Assembly (NCBI RefSeq): GCF_027853915.1
Contig: NZ_JAQGLA010000067.1
Span: 1 to 44,853 of the forward strand
Origin: Saccharopolyspora oryzae
GTDB lineage: Bacteria; Actinomycetota; Actinomycetes; Mycobacteriales; Pseudonocardiaceae
DNA: 44,853 bases
Direction: 5' to 3'
Both the position numbers and the translations under genes were made by a program. Shown here piece by piece: positions 16,912 to 25,484 of this stretch. The notes beneath the pieces were generated by a model. The model searched no databases, was not told the origin of the DNA, and saw only the letters and a program-made list of their open reading frames with translations. Position 1 is the stretch's first letter. Each line of letters begins with the position of its first letter.

Positions 16912-16950
16912 CGAAGGGCCCCTCCTGCCACTGGTAGGAGGGGCCCTTCG
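16912..16950. terminator. Bidirectional terminator between MFS and gdhA
   Basis: CGAAGGGCCCCTCCT (16912-16926) is perfectly complementary to 16936-16950 with a 9-nt loop. It lies between the converging stops at 16900 and 16985. Confidence 0.88.
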
Positions 16951-16984
16951 AGTTTCGAACTGGCTCGTCAGAAAGGCACTGGCG

Positions 16985-18325
16985 TCAGATCAAGCCGAGG
17001 CGGAGCATGGCGTCTGCGACGTTGGTGAAGCCGTTGATGTTGGCTCCGGCGACGTAGTTGCCGGGCATGCCGTACTCCTCCGCCGTGGCGTAGCAGCGTG
17101 CGTGGACGTCCTTCATGATCTGCTCGAGGCGCTGCTCGGTGAACTCGAAGCTCCAGCTCGCGCGGGACGCGTTCTGCTGCATCTCCAGCGCCGAGGTCGC
17201 CACGCCACCTGCGTTCGCCGCCTTGCCGGGGCCGAAGGCGACGCCCGCCTCCTGGAAGCTGCGCACCGCGTCCGGGGTGGTCGGCATGTTCGCGCCCTCG
17301 CCGACCGCCACGCAGCCGTTGGCGATCAAGGTCGCGGCGTCGTCGGCGTCGAGCTCGTTCTGGGTGGCCGAGGGCATCGCGACCTGGCAGGGAACCTCCC
17401 AGACGCTGCGGTCGGCGACGAACTTAGCGCCCGGCCGCCGCTCCACGTAGGCGCTGATCCGGGTCCGCTCGACCTCCTTGAGCTGCTTGACCAGCTCGAC
17501 GTCGATGCCGTTCTCGTCGTGCACGTAACCGGAGGAGTCCGAGCAGGCGACCACGGTGCCGCCGAGCTGGTGGACCTTCTCCATCGTGTAGATCGCGACG
17601 TTGCCGGAGCCGGAGACCACGACCTGCTTGCCCTCGAAGGACTCGCCGCGCGCCGCCAGCATCTCCTGCACGAAGAAGGCGCAGCCGTAGCCGGTCGCCT
17701 CGGTGCGGACGCGGGCGCCGCCGAAGGACAGGTGCTTGCCGGTCAGCACGCCGGACTCGTAGCGGTTGGTGATCCGCTTGTACTGGCCGAACAGGTAGCC
17801 GACCTCGCGGCCGCCGACGCCGATGTCACCGGCCGGCACGTCGGTGTACTCACCGATGTGCCGGTGCAGCTCGGTCATGAAGCTCTGGCAGAACCGCATG
17901 ATCTCGCGGTCCGAGCGGCCCTTGGGGTCGAAGTCGGCGCCGCCCTTGCCGCCGCCGATGGGCAGCCCGGTGAGGGCGTTCTTGAAGATCTGCTCGAAGC
18001 CGAGGAACTTCACGATGCCCTGGTACACCGACGGGTGGAAGCGCAGGCCGCCCTTGTACGGTCCGAGGGCGCTGTTGAACTCGACCCGGAAGCCGCGGTT
18101 GATGTGCACCTCGCCGCTGTCGTCCTCCCACGGCACGCGGAAGGTGATCTGGCGCTCCGGCTCGCAGATCCGCTCGATGATCTTCTGCTCGGCGTACTCG
18201 GGGTGCTTGTCGATAACCGGTCCGATGCTCTCCAGCACCTCGCGGACGGCCTGGTGGAACTCGGTTTCGCCGCGGTTGCGCTGGACCACGTTGTCGTAGA
18301 CCGGCTCGAGACGTTCGTGAAGCAC
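16985..18325 (-). CDS. gdhA: NADP-specific glutamate dehydrogenase
   Basis: Catalyses reductive amination of 2-oxoglutarate to glutamate for ammonium assimilation. The substrate-binding segments GPYKGGLRFHPSV and GLPIGGGKGGADFDPKG (with catalytic Lys) and the nucleotide-binding GSGNVAIYTMEKV are present, as is the C-terminal ANAGGVATSALEM. At 446 residues it is the small hexameric form. The GTG at 18325 (VLHERLEPVYD) is preceded by AAGGAG with 7-nt spacing, which fixes the start; 20 further codons are open upstream but do not look like family sequence. Monocistronic. Confidence 0.95.
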   Translation of the reverse strand: MLHERLEPVYDNVVQRNRGETEFHQAVREVLESIGPVIDKHPEYAEQKIIERICEPERQITFRVPWEDDSGEVHINRGFRVEFNSALGPYKGGLRFHPSVYQGIVKFLGFEQIFKNALTGLPIGGGKGGADFDPKGRSDREIMRFCQSFMTELHRHIGEYTDVPAGDIGVGGREVGYLFGQYKRITNRYESGVLTGKHLSFGGARVRTEATGYGCAFFVQEMLAARGESFEGKQVVVSGSGNVAIYTMEKVHQLGGTVVACSDSSGYVHDENGIDVELVKQLKEVERTRISAYVERRPGAKFVADRSVWEVPCQVAMPSATQNELDADDAATLIANGCVAVGEGANMPTTPDAVRSFQEAGVAFGPGKAANAGGVATSALEMQQNASRASWSFEFTEQRLEQIMKDVHARCYATAEEYGMPGNYVAGANINGFTNVADAMLRLGLI

Positions 18326-18479
18326 GGGGGTACTCCTTCGTTCGGCGCCACAGGATCGAGTTGCACCCCCAGGGCCAGAGCACAACTTTCGCTACAGCAC
18401 ACCCCCGCATCTGGAACGGATCAAGATGATGCCGGACACACCACGCGGGTGGCGGAATCCGCGCGGTGCGTCCGGATGA

Positions 18480-19877
18480 TCAGTTCAGCGGCAGGTTGAG
18501 CAGCGCGTTCTCCACCAGTTCGGGCATGCCCGGGTGGATCCAGTACTGGCCGCGGGCCATGCGGCGGGCGTCCAGCCCGAACTCCATCGCCTGGATCAGC
18601 GGCTGGATCAGCGTCGGAGCCTGCGGGCCGATGATGTGCGCGCCGAGCAGCTGCCCGGTGTTCGGGTCGGCGAGCAGCTTGGCGAAGCCGGTGGTGTCCT
18701 CCATCGCCCAGCCGTAGGCGATGCCCGCGTAGTCCTGGGTGGAGGTCACGTACTCGACGCCGCGCTCCTGCGCCTGCTGCTCGGTCAGGCCGACCGAGGC
18801 GATCTGCGGCGAGGAGAACACCGCGTGCGGGACGAACCGGTGGTCGGACTCGATCGGTTCCGCCGGGTGCAGCAGGTTGTGCTGCACGACGCGCATCTCG
18901 TGGTTGGCGACGTGCTTGAGCTCGTAGTCGGAGCTGATGTCGCCCAGCGCCCACACGCCGTCGACCGAGGTCCGCTGGGTCGCGTCGACCTTGATCTTGC
19001 CGCCGTCGGTGAGCTCCAGACCGCCGCCGGCGGCGTCGAGCAGGTCGGTGTTGGGCACCCGGCCGACCGCGATCAGCAGTGCTTCGGCCTCGACCGCTTC
19101 GGCGCCGTCCGGGCCCTCCAGGTGCAGGCGGACCAGTTCGCCGTCCTGCTCGACGGAGATCTCCTTGCGGTGGAGCCGCAGGTCCCAGCTCCGGTCGGCG
19201 ATCTCGGTGAACCGGGCCGAGACGTCGGTGTCCTCGCTGCGCAGCACCCGGCCGGAGCGGCCGATCATGGTGACCTCGACGCCGAGCGCGGAGAACACGT
19301 GCGCGAACTCGGCGCCGATGAACCCGGTGCCCATGATGATCATCCGGCGGGGCAGCCGGTCGAGCCGCATCACGGTGTCGCTGGTGTGGAAGTCGACCTG
19401 GTCGAGGCCGGGGATCTCCGGGATCGCCGGGCGCCCGCCGGCGGCCACCACGAACCGGTCCGCGGTGATCGTCTCCGGACCGCCCGCGGTCTGCACGGTC
19501 AGCTGCTTGACGCCGGTGAACCGGGCCTGGCCCTGGTACAGGGTGACGTTCTCGTTCTCCTCGGCGCGGTAGCGGCGACCGCCCGCGGAGATCGGGTCGA
19601 TCCGGCCGAAGATCCGGTCCCGGATCTCGGCCCAGCGCACGCCCTGCAGCTCCAGGTCGACGCCGAGCTTCCTGCCGCTGCCGGGGGCGCCGGCGATGTC
19701 CGCGGTGTGCACGAACATCTTCGTCGGGATGCAGCCGACGTTCAGGCAGGTGCCGCCGTAGGCGTCGTTGGGGCCGATGCCCTTCTCGACGATGGCGACG
19801 TCCCAGTCGGCGAACCGGTCGTCGAGGATCGAGTTGCCGGAACCGGAACCGATGATCACTAGGTCGTAATGCCGCAC
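18480..19877 (-). CDS. mtr: Mycothione reductase
   Basis: Reduces mycothiol disulfide with NADPH, keeping the actinobacterial thiol pool reduced. FAD motif IIGSGSGNS near the N-terminus, redox-active disulfide in GGTCLNVGCIPTK, NAD(P) motif GTGFIGAEFAHVFSALG, and the C-terminal HPGMPELVENALLNL with the catalytic His. 465 residues. The start is GTG at 19877 (VRHYDLVIIG); the frame stays open far upstream, but that sequence overlaps the next gene out of frame and is not part of the enzyme. The VanZ-like gene ends 14 nt upstream, so the two may be cotranscribed. Confirms an organism that makes mycothiol. Confidence 0.94.
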   Translation of the reverse strand: MRHYDLVIIGSGSGNSILDDRFADWDVAIVEKGIGPNDAYGGTCLNVGCIPTKMFVHTADIAGAPGSGRKLGVDLELQGVRWAEIRDRIFGRIDPISAGGRRYRAEENENVTLYQGQARFTGVKQLTVQTAGGPETITADRFVVAAGGRPAIPEIPGLDQVDFHTSDTVMRLDRLPRRMIIMGTGFIGAEFAHVFSALGVEVTMIGRSGRVLRSEDTDVSARFTEIADRSWDLRLHRKEISVEQDGELVRLHLEGPDGAEAVEAEALLIAVGRVPNTDLLDAAGGGLELTDGGKIKVDATQRTSVDGVWALGDISSDYELKHVANHEMRVVQHNLLHPAEPIESDHRFVPHAVFSSPQIASVGLTEQQAQERGVEYVTSTQDYAGIAYGWAMEDTTGFAKLLADPNTGQLLGAHIIGPQAPTLIQPLIQAMEFGLDARRMARGQYWIHPGMPELVENALLNLPLN

Positions 19878-19891
19878 TGGTCCATCCTGCC

Positions 19892-20905
19892 TCAGGTCGA
19901 GCGGGCCGCGGTCGGGGCGCGCTGGCTTCGTCTGGCGTCGATCACTTGCAACCCGGCCACCAGGCCGGTGATTCCGCGATGATCTCGGGTGACCGTCACA
20001 CCGCACGCGTGCGCCGTGCACCACAGCATCCCCAGCACTGCATCCGGTGCACCGAGCACGACCGTGCACGTGCCTTGAGCTGCGGCGAGTCCGCCGATGC
20101 CGAGCGCCCAGCGCAGCAGCGCGGCGGTCTTCGGCCGGGTGGGCGCGCGGGCGCGCAGGCAGACCGCGTGCTGGCCGAGCGAATTGCCGCCGAGCAGCAT
20201 CGGGATCAGCAGCACCACGGCGGGCGCGAACCACAGCGCCGACGCTTCCCACCAGGCGCCGGGGGAGGTGCCGGTCAGCCAGAGCACGAGCTCGGCGCCG
20301 CGAGCGCAGGCGATGCCCAGCCACCAGAGCAGGAGCAGGTCGCAGGCCATGCCCAGCAGTCGACGCGGTGCGGTCACCAGGCGCGGTGTCGCTGGTCGAT
20401 CGCGGGCGGCGGTGGGCACGCGGCGCAGCAGCGGTGCGAGCAGACCGCCGAGCGCTGCGCCGGTGGTGTTGGCGATGACGTCGTCGACGTCGAACACCCG
20501 GTACGGGCACGGGTGCAGGAACCACATCCCGGTGAGCTGGGTCAGCTCGACGAACACCGAGACGGCGGCTCCGACCAGCGCAGCCGCGGCCGGTCCGCGG
20601 CGCAGCAGCGCACCGAGCGGGACGAACAGCGCGATGTTGCAGGCGAACTGCTCCACCATCAGCACGCTGCGGAAACTCGCGAAGGGCTGCCACTGCGGCT
20701 CGAAGCAGGTCTGGTCGTCGGCGAAGGGCAGCAGCACGTAGCTGGCCAGACCGACCGCGTAGAGCAGGGCGGCGAAGCGCAGCAGCGCGACGCCCGCGCG
20801 GAGCTCGCCGTGCCGCCGGTGCTCGGCGGCGACGAACGGCGCGAACGCCATCGCCGCCAGGCCGGTGGCGGCGAGCACGGCGAACGACGCGGGCAGCACG
20901 CTCAT
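19892..20905 (-). CDS. VanZ-like membrane protein
   Basis: A 337-residue membrane protein with a VanZ-like N-terminal half: a first helix, YAVGLASYVLLPFAD, the NIALFVPLGALL segment, FVELTQL and DVDDVIANTTGAALGGLLAPLL, all typical of the family. The C-terminal part (about 170-337) adds an RDD-like or other set of membrane helices (LLLLWWLGIACARGAELVLWLTG). VanZ itself gives low-level teicoplanin resistance, but most chromosomal homologues have no known role. ATG at 20905 with AGGAG 7 nt upstream; a longer frame to 20971 lacks a binding site. Confidence 0.82.
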   Translation of the reverse strand: MSVLPASFAVLAATGLAAMAFAPFVAAEHRRHGELRAGVALLRFAALLYAVGLASYVLLPFADDQTCFEPQWQPFASFRSVLMVEQFACNIALFVPLGALLRRGPAAAALVGAAVSVFVELTQLTGMWFLHPCPYRVFDVDDVIANTTGAALGGLLAPLLRRVPTAARDRPATPRLVTAPRRLLGMACDLLLLWWLGIACARGAELVLWLTGTSPGAWWEASALWFAPAVVLLIPMLLGGNSLGQHAVCLRARAPTRPKTAALLRWALGIGGLAAAQGTCTVVLGAPDAVLGMLWCTAHACGVTVTRDHRGITGLVAGLQVIDARRSQRAPTAARST

Positions 20906-20996
20906 CCCGATCTCCTGACGTCCGAAGAACCCCCTGTAATAAAGAGGAGCGAGGGGCCGATTCAGATACATCTCGATCGAGTGATCGTCGAACGTG

Positions 20997-21040
20997 AAAG
21001 AGCCGTGCCCGCCTGGAATCCAGAGCGGGCACGGCTCTTT
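20997..21040. terminator. Strong terminator between the PEBP and VanZ-like genes
   Basis: AAAGAGCCGTGCCCGC (20997-21012) is perfectly complementary to 21025-21040; both ends carry A/T triplets, so it could act in either direction. It would stop transcription of the PEBP gene (stop at 21117) before the VanZ-like gene. Confidence 0.85.
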
Positions 21041-21047
21041 CGCAACT

Positions 21048-21110
21048 GCAGTTTCAATTGAAACTGCGCTCAGCCGTGCCCGGGCCCCGCAGTTTCAATT
21101 GAAACTGCGG
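21048..21110. repeat. Pair of AATT-centred palindromes
   Basis: GCAGTTTCAATTGAAACTGC occurs at 21048-21067 and again at 21089-21108; the second is extended by CC/GG to a 24-bp perfect palindrome (21087-21110). Centres are 41 bp apart, about four helical turns. They lie 7 nt downstream of the PEBP stop. A related but imperfect sequence ends the window at 44835-44853. Could be protein-binding sites or termination structures; unknown. Confidence 0.75.
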
Positions 21111-21116
21111 ATCTGG

Positions 21117-21662
21117 TCAGTGCTGGTAGGTGGGGGTGATGATCGCGCGGGCGAGGGTGTGGAACGCCAGGTTGAAGCTGATCACCGCGGGGCTGGCGGT
21201 GGCGTCCGGGCCGAGCTTGTCGGTGTCCACCGCGTGCACCACGAAGTAGTAGCGGTGCGGCCGGTCGCCGGGCGGCGGGGCGGCGCCGCCGAAGGCCTGC
21301 TCGCCGAAGTCGTTGGCCACGTGGAAGGACCCGGCCGGGATGCCTTCACCGCTGCGGTTGCCCGCGTCGGTGGCCAGCTCGGTCACGTCGGCCGGGATGT
21401 CGGCCAGCACCCAGTGCCAGAAGCCGCCCGGGATCGGCGCGTCCGGGTCGAAGCAGGTGACCACGAAGCTCTTCGTGGCCTCCGAGAAGCCCGACCAGCG
21501 CAGGTGCGGCGAGTGGTTCTGCCCACCGGCACCCATCCCGTCGAAGGCGTGGGCCTGCGGCATCTGCTGCCCGTCGGCCACGTCGTCGGAGACGACGTCG
21601 AAGCTCGGGACCGCGGGGAGCAGCGAATACGGATCGGGGTCGATCGGGCGCTCCAGACTCAT
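21117..21662 (-). CDS. YbhB/YbcL family (PEBP, Raf kinase inhibitor-like) protein
   Basis: A 181-residue phosphatidylethanolamine-binding-like protein. Core motifs are present: SPHLRWSGF, FVVTCFDPDAPIPGGFWHWVL (the DPDAP signature) and GGAAPPPGDRPHRYYFVVHAVD. No signal peptide, so cytoplasmic. The biochemical role of bacterial members is not settled. ATG at 21662 with GGAGG upstream. Monocistronic, ended by the terminator at 20997 with two palindromes between. Confidence 0.9.
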   Translation of the reverse strand: MSLERPIDPDPYSLLPAVPSFDVVSDDVADGQQMPQAHAFDGMGAGGQNHSPHLRWSGFSEATKSFVVTCFDPDAPIPGGFWHWVLADIPADVTELATDAGNRSGEGIPAGSFHVANDFGEQAFGGAAPPPGDRPHRYYFVVHAVDTDKLGPDATASPAVISFNLAFHTLARAIITPTYQH

Positions 21663-21862
21663 GCGAGCAACCTCCATTCCTGGGGACTTCAGGGCGATCA
21701 AGGGTCAGCCTAAAGAACCTTCCCGCGACCGGGCGAGCGGCCGGATCCCAGCGCCTCACCCGGTCGCGGGCAGTGGTATTGCGCTACGTGCAATGGCGGT
21801 GGGTATTTCGCACAGATCTCGATAGGGTGTGCGCGACGTCGTGGCGGAACGAGGAGGCGGAC

Positions 21863-22828
21863 TTGGCCGAGCCTGGCCCCGAGGTGCTGTGCTTGGGGGA
21901 GACGATGTCGCTGGTGTCCCCGGCGTCCCCGGTTCCCCTGGAGGAGGCCCCGGTCTTCACGCTCTCCGCAGGTGGGGCCGAGTCCAACGTCGCCATCCAC
22001 CTGGCCGCGCTGGGGCACCGCGTCGGCTGGGCGAGCCGGGTCGGGGACGACCCGCTGGGCCGCCGGATCGTCGCGACCATCGCCGGAGCCGGCGTGGACA
22101 CCGACCTGGTCGAGGTGCGCTCGGACGCGCCCACCGGCGTCTACTTCAAGGACCCGACTCCGGACGGCACGCGGGTGCACTACTACCGCGCCGGGTCCGC
22201 GGCGTCCACGATGGACGAGGACTTCCTGCCGGACGACCTGCTCGACGGTCCGGAGCTGCTGCACATCTCCGGGATCACGCCCGCGCTCTCGGCGAGCTGC
22301 GACCGGCTGATCCGCCACCTGCTCAGCCGCGACCGCGACGTCCGGATCACCTTCGACGTGAACTACCGCCCGGCCCTGTGGCCGGTCGAGCAGGCCGGTC
22401 CGACGCTGCGCGAGCTCGCCCAGCTCGCCGACACCGTGTTCGTCGGACTGGACGAGGCGACCGCGCTCTGGGGCGTCGAAACCCCCGAGGACGTGCGGAA
22501 ACTGCTGAACCGGCCGAGCGTCGTCGTGGTCAAGGACGGCGCCAACGCCGCATACGCGCTGGGCGCCGAGACGGTGGTCGTGCCCGCGCCGAAGGTCGAG
22601 GTCGTCGAGCCGGTCGGAGCGGGCGACGCTTTCGCCGCCGGATTCATCTCCGGTGTGCTGCGCGGTGCGGACGTCACGCGCTGCTTGCGGCTCGGGCACG
22701 TCCTGGCCGCGCACAGCCTGCTCAGCACCGAGGACCACACCGCGTCGCCGGACCGCGCGGACCTGGAGCGGTGGCTCGACTGCGACGAAACCGGTTGGAA
22801 CGCCTTGAGCTTCGGCGGTGAGCGGTGA
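21863..22828 (+). CDS. PfkB-family sugar kinase, probable 2-keto-3-deoxygluconate kinase
   Basis: Ribokinase-type kinase of 321 residues. N-terminal LCLGETMSLVSP and GGAESNVAIHLAALGH, FDVNYRPALWP, VVVKDGANAAYAL and the catalytic VEPVGAGDAFAAGFI (Asp near 255) are visible. The NYRP and the following KDPG aldolase fragment argue for KDG kinase (KDG to KDPG). The TTG at 21863 is chosen since GAGGAGG lies 5 nt before it; the open frame upstream reads unlike a kinase. It overlaps the next gene by 4 nt (GTGA), so the three genes to 23993 form one operon. Confidence 0.87.
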   Translation: MAEPGPEVLCLGETMSLVSPASPVPLEEAPVFTLSAGGAESNVAIHLAALGHRVGWASRVGDDPLGRRIVATIAGAGVDTDLVEVRSDAPTGVYFKDPTPDGTRVHYYRAGSAASTMDEDFLPDDLLDGPELLHISGITPALSASCDRLIRHLLSRDRDVRITFDVNYRPALWPVEQAGPTLRELAQLADTVFVGLDEATALWGVETPEDVRKLLNRPSVVVVKDGANAAYALGAETVVVPAPKVEVVEPVGAGDAFAAGFISGVLRGADVTRCLRLGHVLAAHSLLSTEDHTASPDRADLERWLDCDETGWNALSFGGER

Positions 22829-23085
22829 TCGGTTTCGACGAGCTGTTCACCGGACCGGTCAAGGCGTTCCCTGCGGCAGAACTCGGTGCTGGCTGGTTCA
22901 AGGCGGTGCGCGGCCCGTTCCCCGGTCTGCGGATGGTCGCCACCGGCGGGATGAACGCGCGCAACGCGGCGGAGTTCCTGTCGGCGGGGGCGGCCGTGGT
23001 CGCCGTCGGATCGGCGTTGGAGGATGCCGATCAGCTGCCCGCGCTGGCCGGGTTGGTCGAACGTTCCCGAATGGAGAAGTCGTGA
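22825..23085 (+). pseudogene. eda': C-terminal half of a KDPG aldolase
   Basis: An 86-residue frame matching only the second half of KDPG/KHG aldolases (normally about 210 residues). The Schiff-base lysine segment (GPVKAFPAAELG), the phosphate-binding TGGMNARNAAEFLSAGA and AVVAVGSALED are kept. The first four or five strands of the barrel, including the catalytic Glu, are missing. It nonetheless starts with GTG overlapping the kinase stop and ends overlapping the next start, so it is still inside a translationally coupled operon. Either an in-frame deletion remnant or a small protein kept for another purpose; I favour a remnant. Confidence 0.75.
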
Positions 23086-23993
23086 AGGTCCACGTTGGTC
23101 CGGTCGCCCTGCCCGAACTGGAGGCGGCTGTCGTCGCGGCCGGTGCCGAGCTCAGCTCCGCCGCCGACGCCAGCGCGCTGGTCTGGTTCGGCGGGTCGCC
23201 CGAGCAGTTCGCCGAGCTCGACCACCCGGCGCTGGAGTGGGTGCAGCTGCCCTCGGCAGGGATCGAGTCCTGGGTGTCGGCCGACGTGCTGCGCGACGGC
23301 GTGACGTTCACCTCGGCAGCGGGCACCTACGCGCAGACCGTCGCCGAGCACACCTTGGGCCTGATGCTGGCCGGAGCGCGCCAGATGCACCAGATGGCGC
23401 GGGAAACCAGCTGGTCGAAGCCGGAAGAGCAGCGCAGCGTTTTCGGTTCCACCGTCGGCATCATCGGCGCCGGTGGCATCGGCCGGGCGCTGATCGACCT
23501 GCTGCGGCCGTTCGGGGTGCGCGTGCTGGCGGTGAACCGGTCCGGCAAGCCCGTCGACGGTGCGGCCGCGACCTGGCGCTCCGATGACGCTGAGGGCGTT
23601 GCAGAGCTGCTCGCCGAGTCGGACTTCGTGATCATCGCCGCGCCGGCCACGGCCGAGACCTCGAAGCTGATCGACGCCGCGGCGCTGTCCCGGATGAAGC
23701 CCGGATCGTGGCTGGTCAACGTGGCTCGCGGGTCCCTGGTCGACACCGACGCGCTGGTCGAGGCGCTGGATGCGGGGCGCATCGGCGGCGCGGCGCTGGA
23801 CGTCACGGACCCGGAGCCGCTGCCCGACGGCCACCCGCTGTTCCAGCACCCGCGGGCGATCATCTCGCCGCACGCGGCGAATCCCCAGTCGCTGCTGATC
23901 CCGGCGCTGGCCCGCCGGGTCGAGGAGAACGTCCGCCGCCGTATCGCCGGTGAGCCGCTGCTCGGTCTCGTGGACCGCACCGCCGGCTACTGA
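23082..23993 (+). CDS. D-isomer specific 2-hydroxyacid dehydrogenase
   Basis: An NAD(P)-dependent dehydrogenase of 303 residues. The nucleotide fold has GSTVGIIGAGGIGRALIDLL, and the catalytic Arg (VNVARGSLVD), Glu (VTDPEPLPDGHPL) and His (IISPHAA) are in place. The N-terminal substrate domain is short, as in glyoxylate/hydroxypyruvate-type members. Substrate uncertain; being with KDG kinase and a KDPG aldolase remnant suggests sugar-acid breakdown. The GTG start overlaps the preceding stop (GTGA). The gene ends the operon; no clear terminator follows. Confidence 0.9.
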   Translation: MKVHVGPVALPELEAAVVAAGAELSSAADASALVWFGGSPEQFAELDHPALEWVQLPSAGIESWVSADVLRDGVTFTSAAGTYAQTVAEHTLGLMLAGARQMHQMARETSWSKPEEQRSVFGSTVGIIGAGGIGRALIDLLRPFGVRVLAVNRSGKPVDGAAATWRSDDAEGVAELLAESDFVIIAAPATAETSKLIDAAALSRMKPGSWLVNVARGSLVDTDALVEALDAGRIGGAALDVTDPEPLPDGHPLFQHPRAIISPHAANPQSLLIPALARRVEENVRRRIAGEPLLGLVDRTAGY

Positions 23994-24139
23994 TCGCGAG
24001 TCGTTCCAGCAGGTCGTCTCGTGCGGGCGCGGTGCCCGACCGCGCCCGCACGCCTGGTATGTCCATTCTGGACTCGGCCCCGCCGCGTCGGACCCGCATT
24101 GCGGGCTTCTCGATCGGAATTGGGGAACTAATCGGAGTA

Positions 24140-24145
24140 TTGACA
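24140..24145 (+). promoter_or_regulatory. Candidate -35 element upstream of the first trypsin
   Basis: TTGACA in an AT-rich stretch of about 200 bp (24110-24330) before the protease gene. No convincing -10 hexamer sits at 17-18 nt, so this is a weak call. The 400-bp gap from 23994 to 24402 otherwise holds only the inverted repeat at 24238. Confidence 0.3.
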
Positions 24146-24237
24146 ATCGTCCGGTGTCATGAGTGCGAATACGCATTTTCCGGCGGTGGAAGAACCTTGG
24201 GTATTTCAGTCCTTTTTGGACAGTGCGCGTAAGTCGA

Positions 24238-24269
24238 TCGAGTGGAAAATTGCGGTGTTTTCCACTCGA
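24238..24269. promoter_or_regulatory. Perfect inverted repeat upstream of the first trypsin
   Basis: TCGAGTGGAAAA (24238-24249) is repeated in reverse complement at 24258-24269 around an 8-nt centre, 133 bp before the protease start. It could be a regulator binding site or an mRNA leader hairpin. The run of A before the loop is not placed like a terminator. Confidence 0.55.
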
Positions 24270-24402
24270 ACGGGTTGCGCTCATTGCTGCTTCTGTATCC
24301 AACAGCGGGTCGTGATCCTCTTTCTAATGGACACTTCAATCGAGCCGGAGGCGGCAGGTCGAAACGCGACGTGCCGGAAGGCTCCGGGGGAGGAGGCACG
24401 AC

Positions 24403-25209
24403 ATGGCGGACACACGGAGCCGGGTGTGGTCGGTGGCCGGGCTGCTGGCAGCGGCGACCCTGTCGTCGGGACTGCTGACCGCAGCGGCCGAGGCGGCGGA
24501 GTCCGGGACCGCGTCGACAGCGGCACCCCCCATCGTCGGGGGACAGCAGGCCAAGATCACCGACTACCCGTGGGTGGTGTACCTGACCGACACGCAGGGC
24601 AACCAGTTCTGCGGTGGCACGGTCGCCAAGGCCAACAAGATCATCACCGCGGCGCACTGCGTCAGCGGGGAGAAACCGGAGTCGGTCCAGGTCGTCGCCG
24701 GCCGGGAGGACAAGCAGCAGAACGACGGCGCGGTCGTCAAGGTGAGCGGGATCTGGGTCAACCCGAACTACCAGGACGCCAACACCGGTGCGGACGTCGC
24801 GGTGCTCACGCTCGCCCAGGACCTGCAGCAGCAGCCGCTGGCGGTGGCGTCCAAGGACGACACGGCGCTCTACGCTGCGGGCAAGACGGCCACCACGCTC
24901 GGCTGGGGGGCCACCGCCGAAGGCGGCCAGGCATCGCAAACCCTGCAGAAGGCGGACGTCCCGCTGACCAGCGATGACGACTGCAAGAAGGCGTACTCGC
25001 AGTACAACGCGGAAGCCATGGTGTGCGCCGGGTTCCCGCAGGGCGGCGTGGACGCCTGCCAGGGCGACTCGGGCGGACCGCTGGTGGTGGAGAACAAGCT
25101 GGTGGGCATCGTCTCCACCGGCAACGGCTGCGCACGGCCCAACGCACCGGGCATCTACACCCGCGTGGCCACCTACCACGACGAGGTCCAGAAGCAGCTG
25201 GATTCCTGA
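24403..25209 (+). CDS. Secreted trypsin-like serine protease (S1 family)
   Basis: A 268-residue secreted endopeptidase. A Sec signal peptide (about 1-32, ending AEAAES) and a short propeptide lead to the mature start IVGG at 44-47. The catalytic triad is His85 (TAAHC), Asp131 (DVAVL) and Ser223 (GDSGGP). Asp217, six residues before the Ser, marks cleavage after Arg/Lys. The ATG at 24403 follows GGGGGAGGAGG. A strong terminator follows, so it is monocistronic. The protein at 28572 is a close paralogue. Confidence 0.95.
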   Translation: MADTRSRVWSVAGLLAAATLSSGLLTAAAEAAESGTASTAAPPIVGGQQAKITDYPWVVYLTDTQGNQFCGGTVAKANKIITAAHCVSGEKPESVQVVAGREDKQQNDGAVVKVSGIWVNPNYQDANTGADVAVLTLAQDLQQQPLAVASKDDTALYAAGKTATTLGWGATAEGGQASQTLQKADVPLTSDDDCKKAYSQYNAEAMVCAGFPQGGVDACQGDSGGPLVVENKLVGIVSTGNGCARPNAPGIYTRVATYHDEVQKQLDS

Positions 25210-25220
25210 TCCAGCGAAGA

Positions 25221-25259
25221 GACTCGGCCGGGGCGTAGCGGGAGCGCCCCGGCCGAGTC
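25221..25259 (+). terminator. Terminator after the first trypsin
   Basis: GACTCGGCCGGGGCG (25221-25235) is perfectly complementary to 25245-25259, followed by GTGTTC. It starts 12 nt after the stop codon. Confidence 0.85.
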
Positions 25260-25277
25260 GTGTTCAGGCTTAAGGGG

Positions 25278-25470
25278 TTTCCAGGCTCGTTTTGCGTGGC
25301 GGTGCGGGTGGCGGAACCTCAGAGGCTTTCTCGCTGCGGGATCCCGCTTTTATGTATGACCAATACACGGCAAACGGGCTGTCCTCGCGAGAAAGCCTCT
25401 GAGAACCCGCGGCGGTGCCGGTTGCGTGCGTGGGTTATGCGCCTGCGGCGCATCAAAGGCAAAAGATCAG
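25278..25470 (-). repeat. Dispersed structured element, copy D (complete)
   Basis: Helices: GCGGGT (25304-25309) with ACCCGC (25405-25410); long stem CTCAGAGGCTTTCTCG (25318-25333) with 25388-25403, all 16 pairs perfect though seven or more differ from copies B and E; CCCGCTT (25343-25349) with AAACGGG (25372-25378), one C-A; TGTAT/ATACA (25353-25367) with a 5-nt loop; terminal hairpin ATGCGCC (25437-25443) with GGCGCAT (25447-25453). It lies between the trypsin terminator and the stop of the convergent LysR gene at 25485. Confidence 0.85.
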
Positions 25471-25484
25471 ATCGAGAGCCGCGC

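Noticed and set aside
19878..21032. N-terminal extension of mycothione reductase
   Set aside because: The frame is open upstream but reads as Arg-rich shadow of the VanZ-like gene; the GTG at 19877 matches the family N-terminus.
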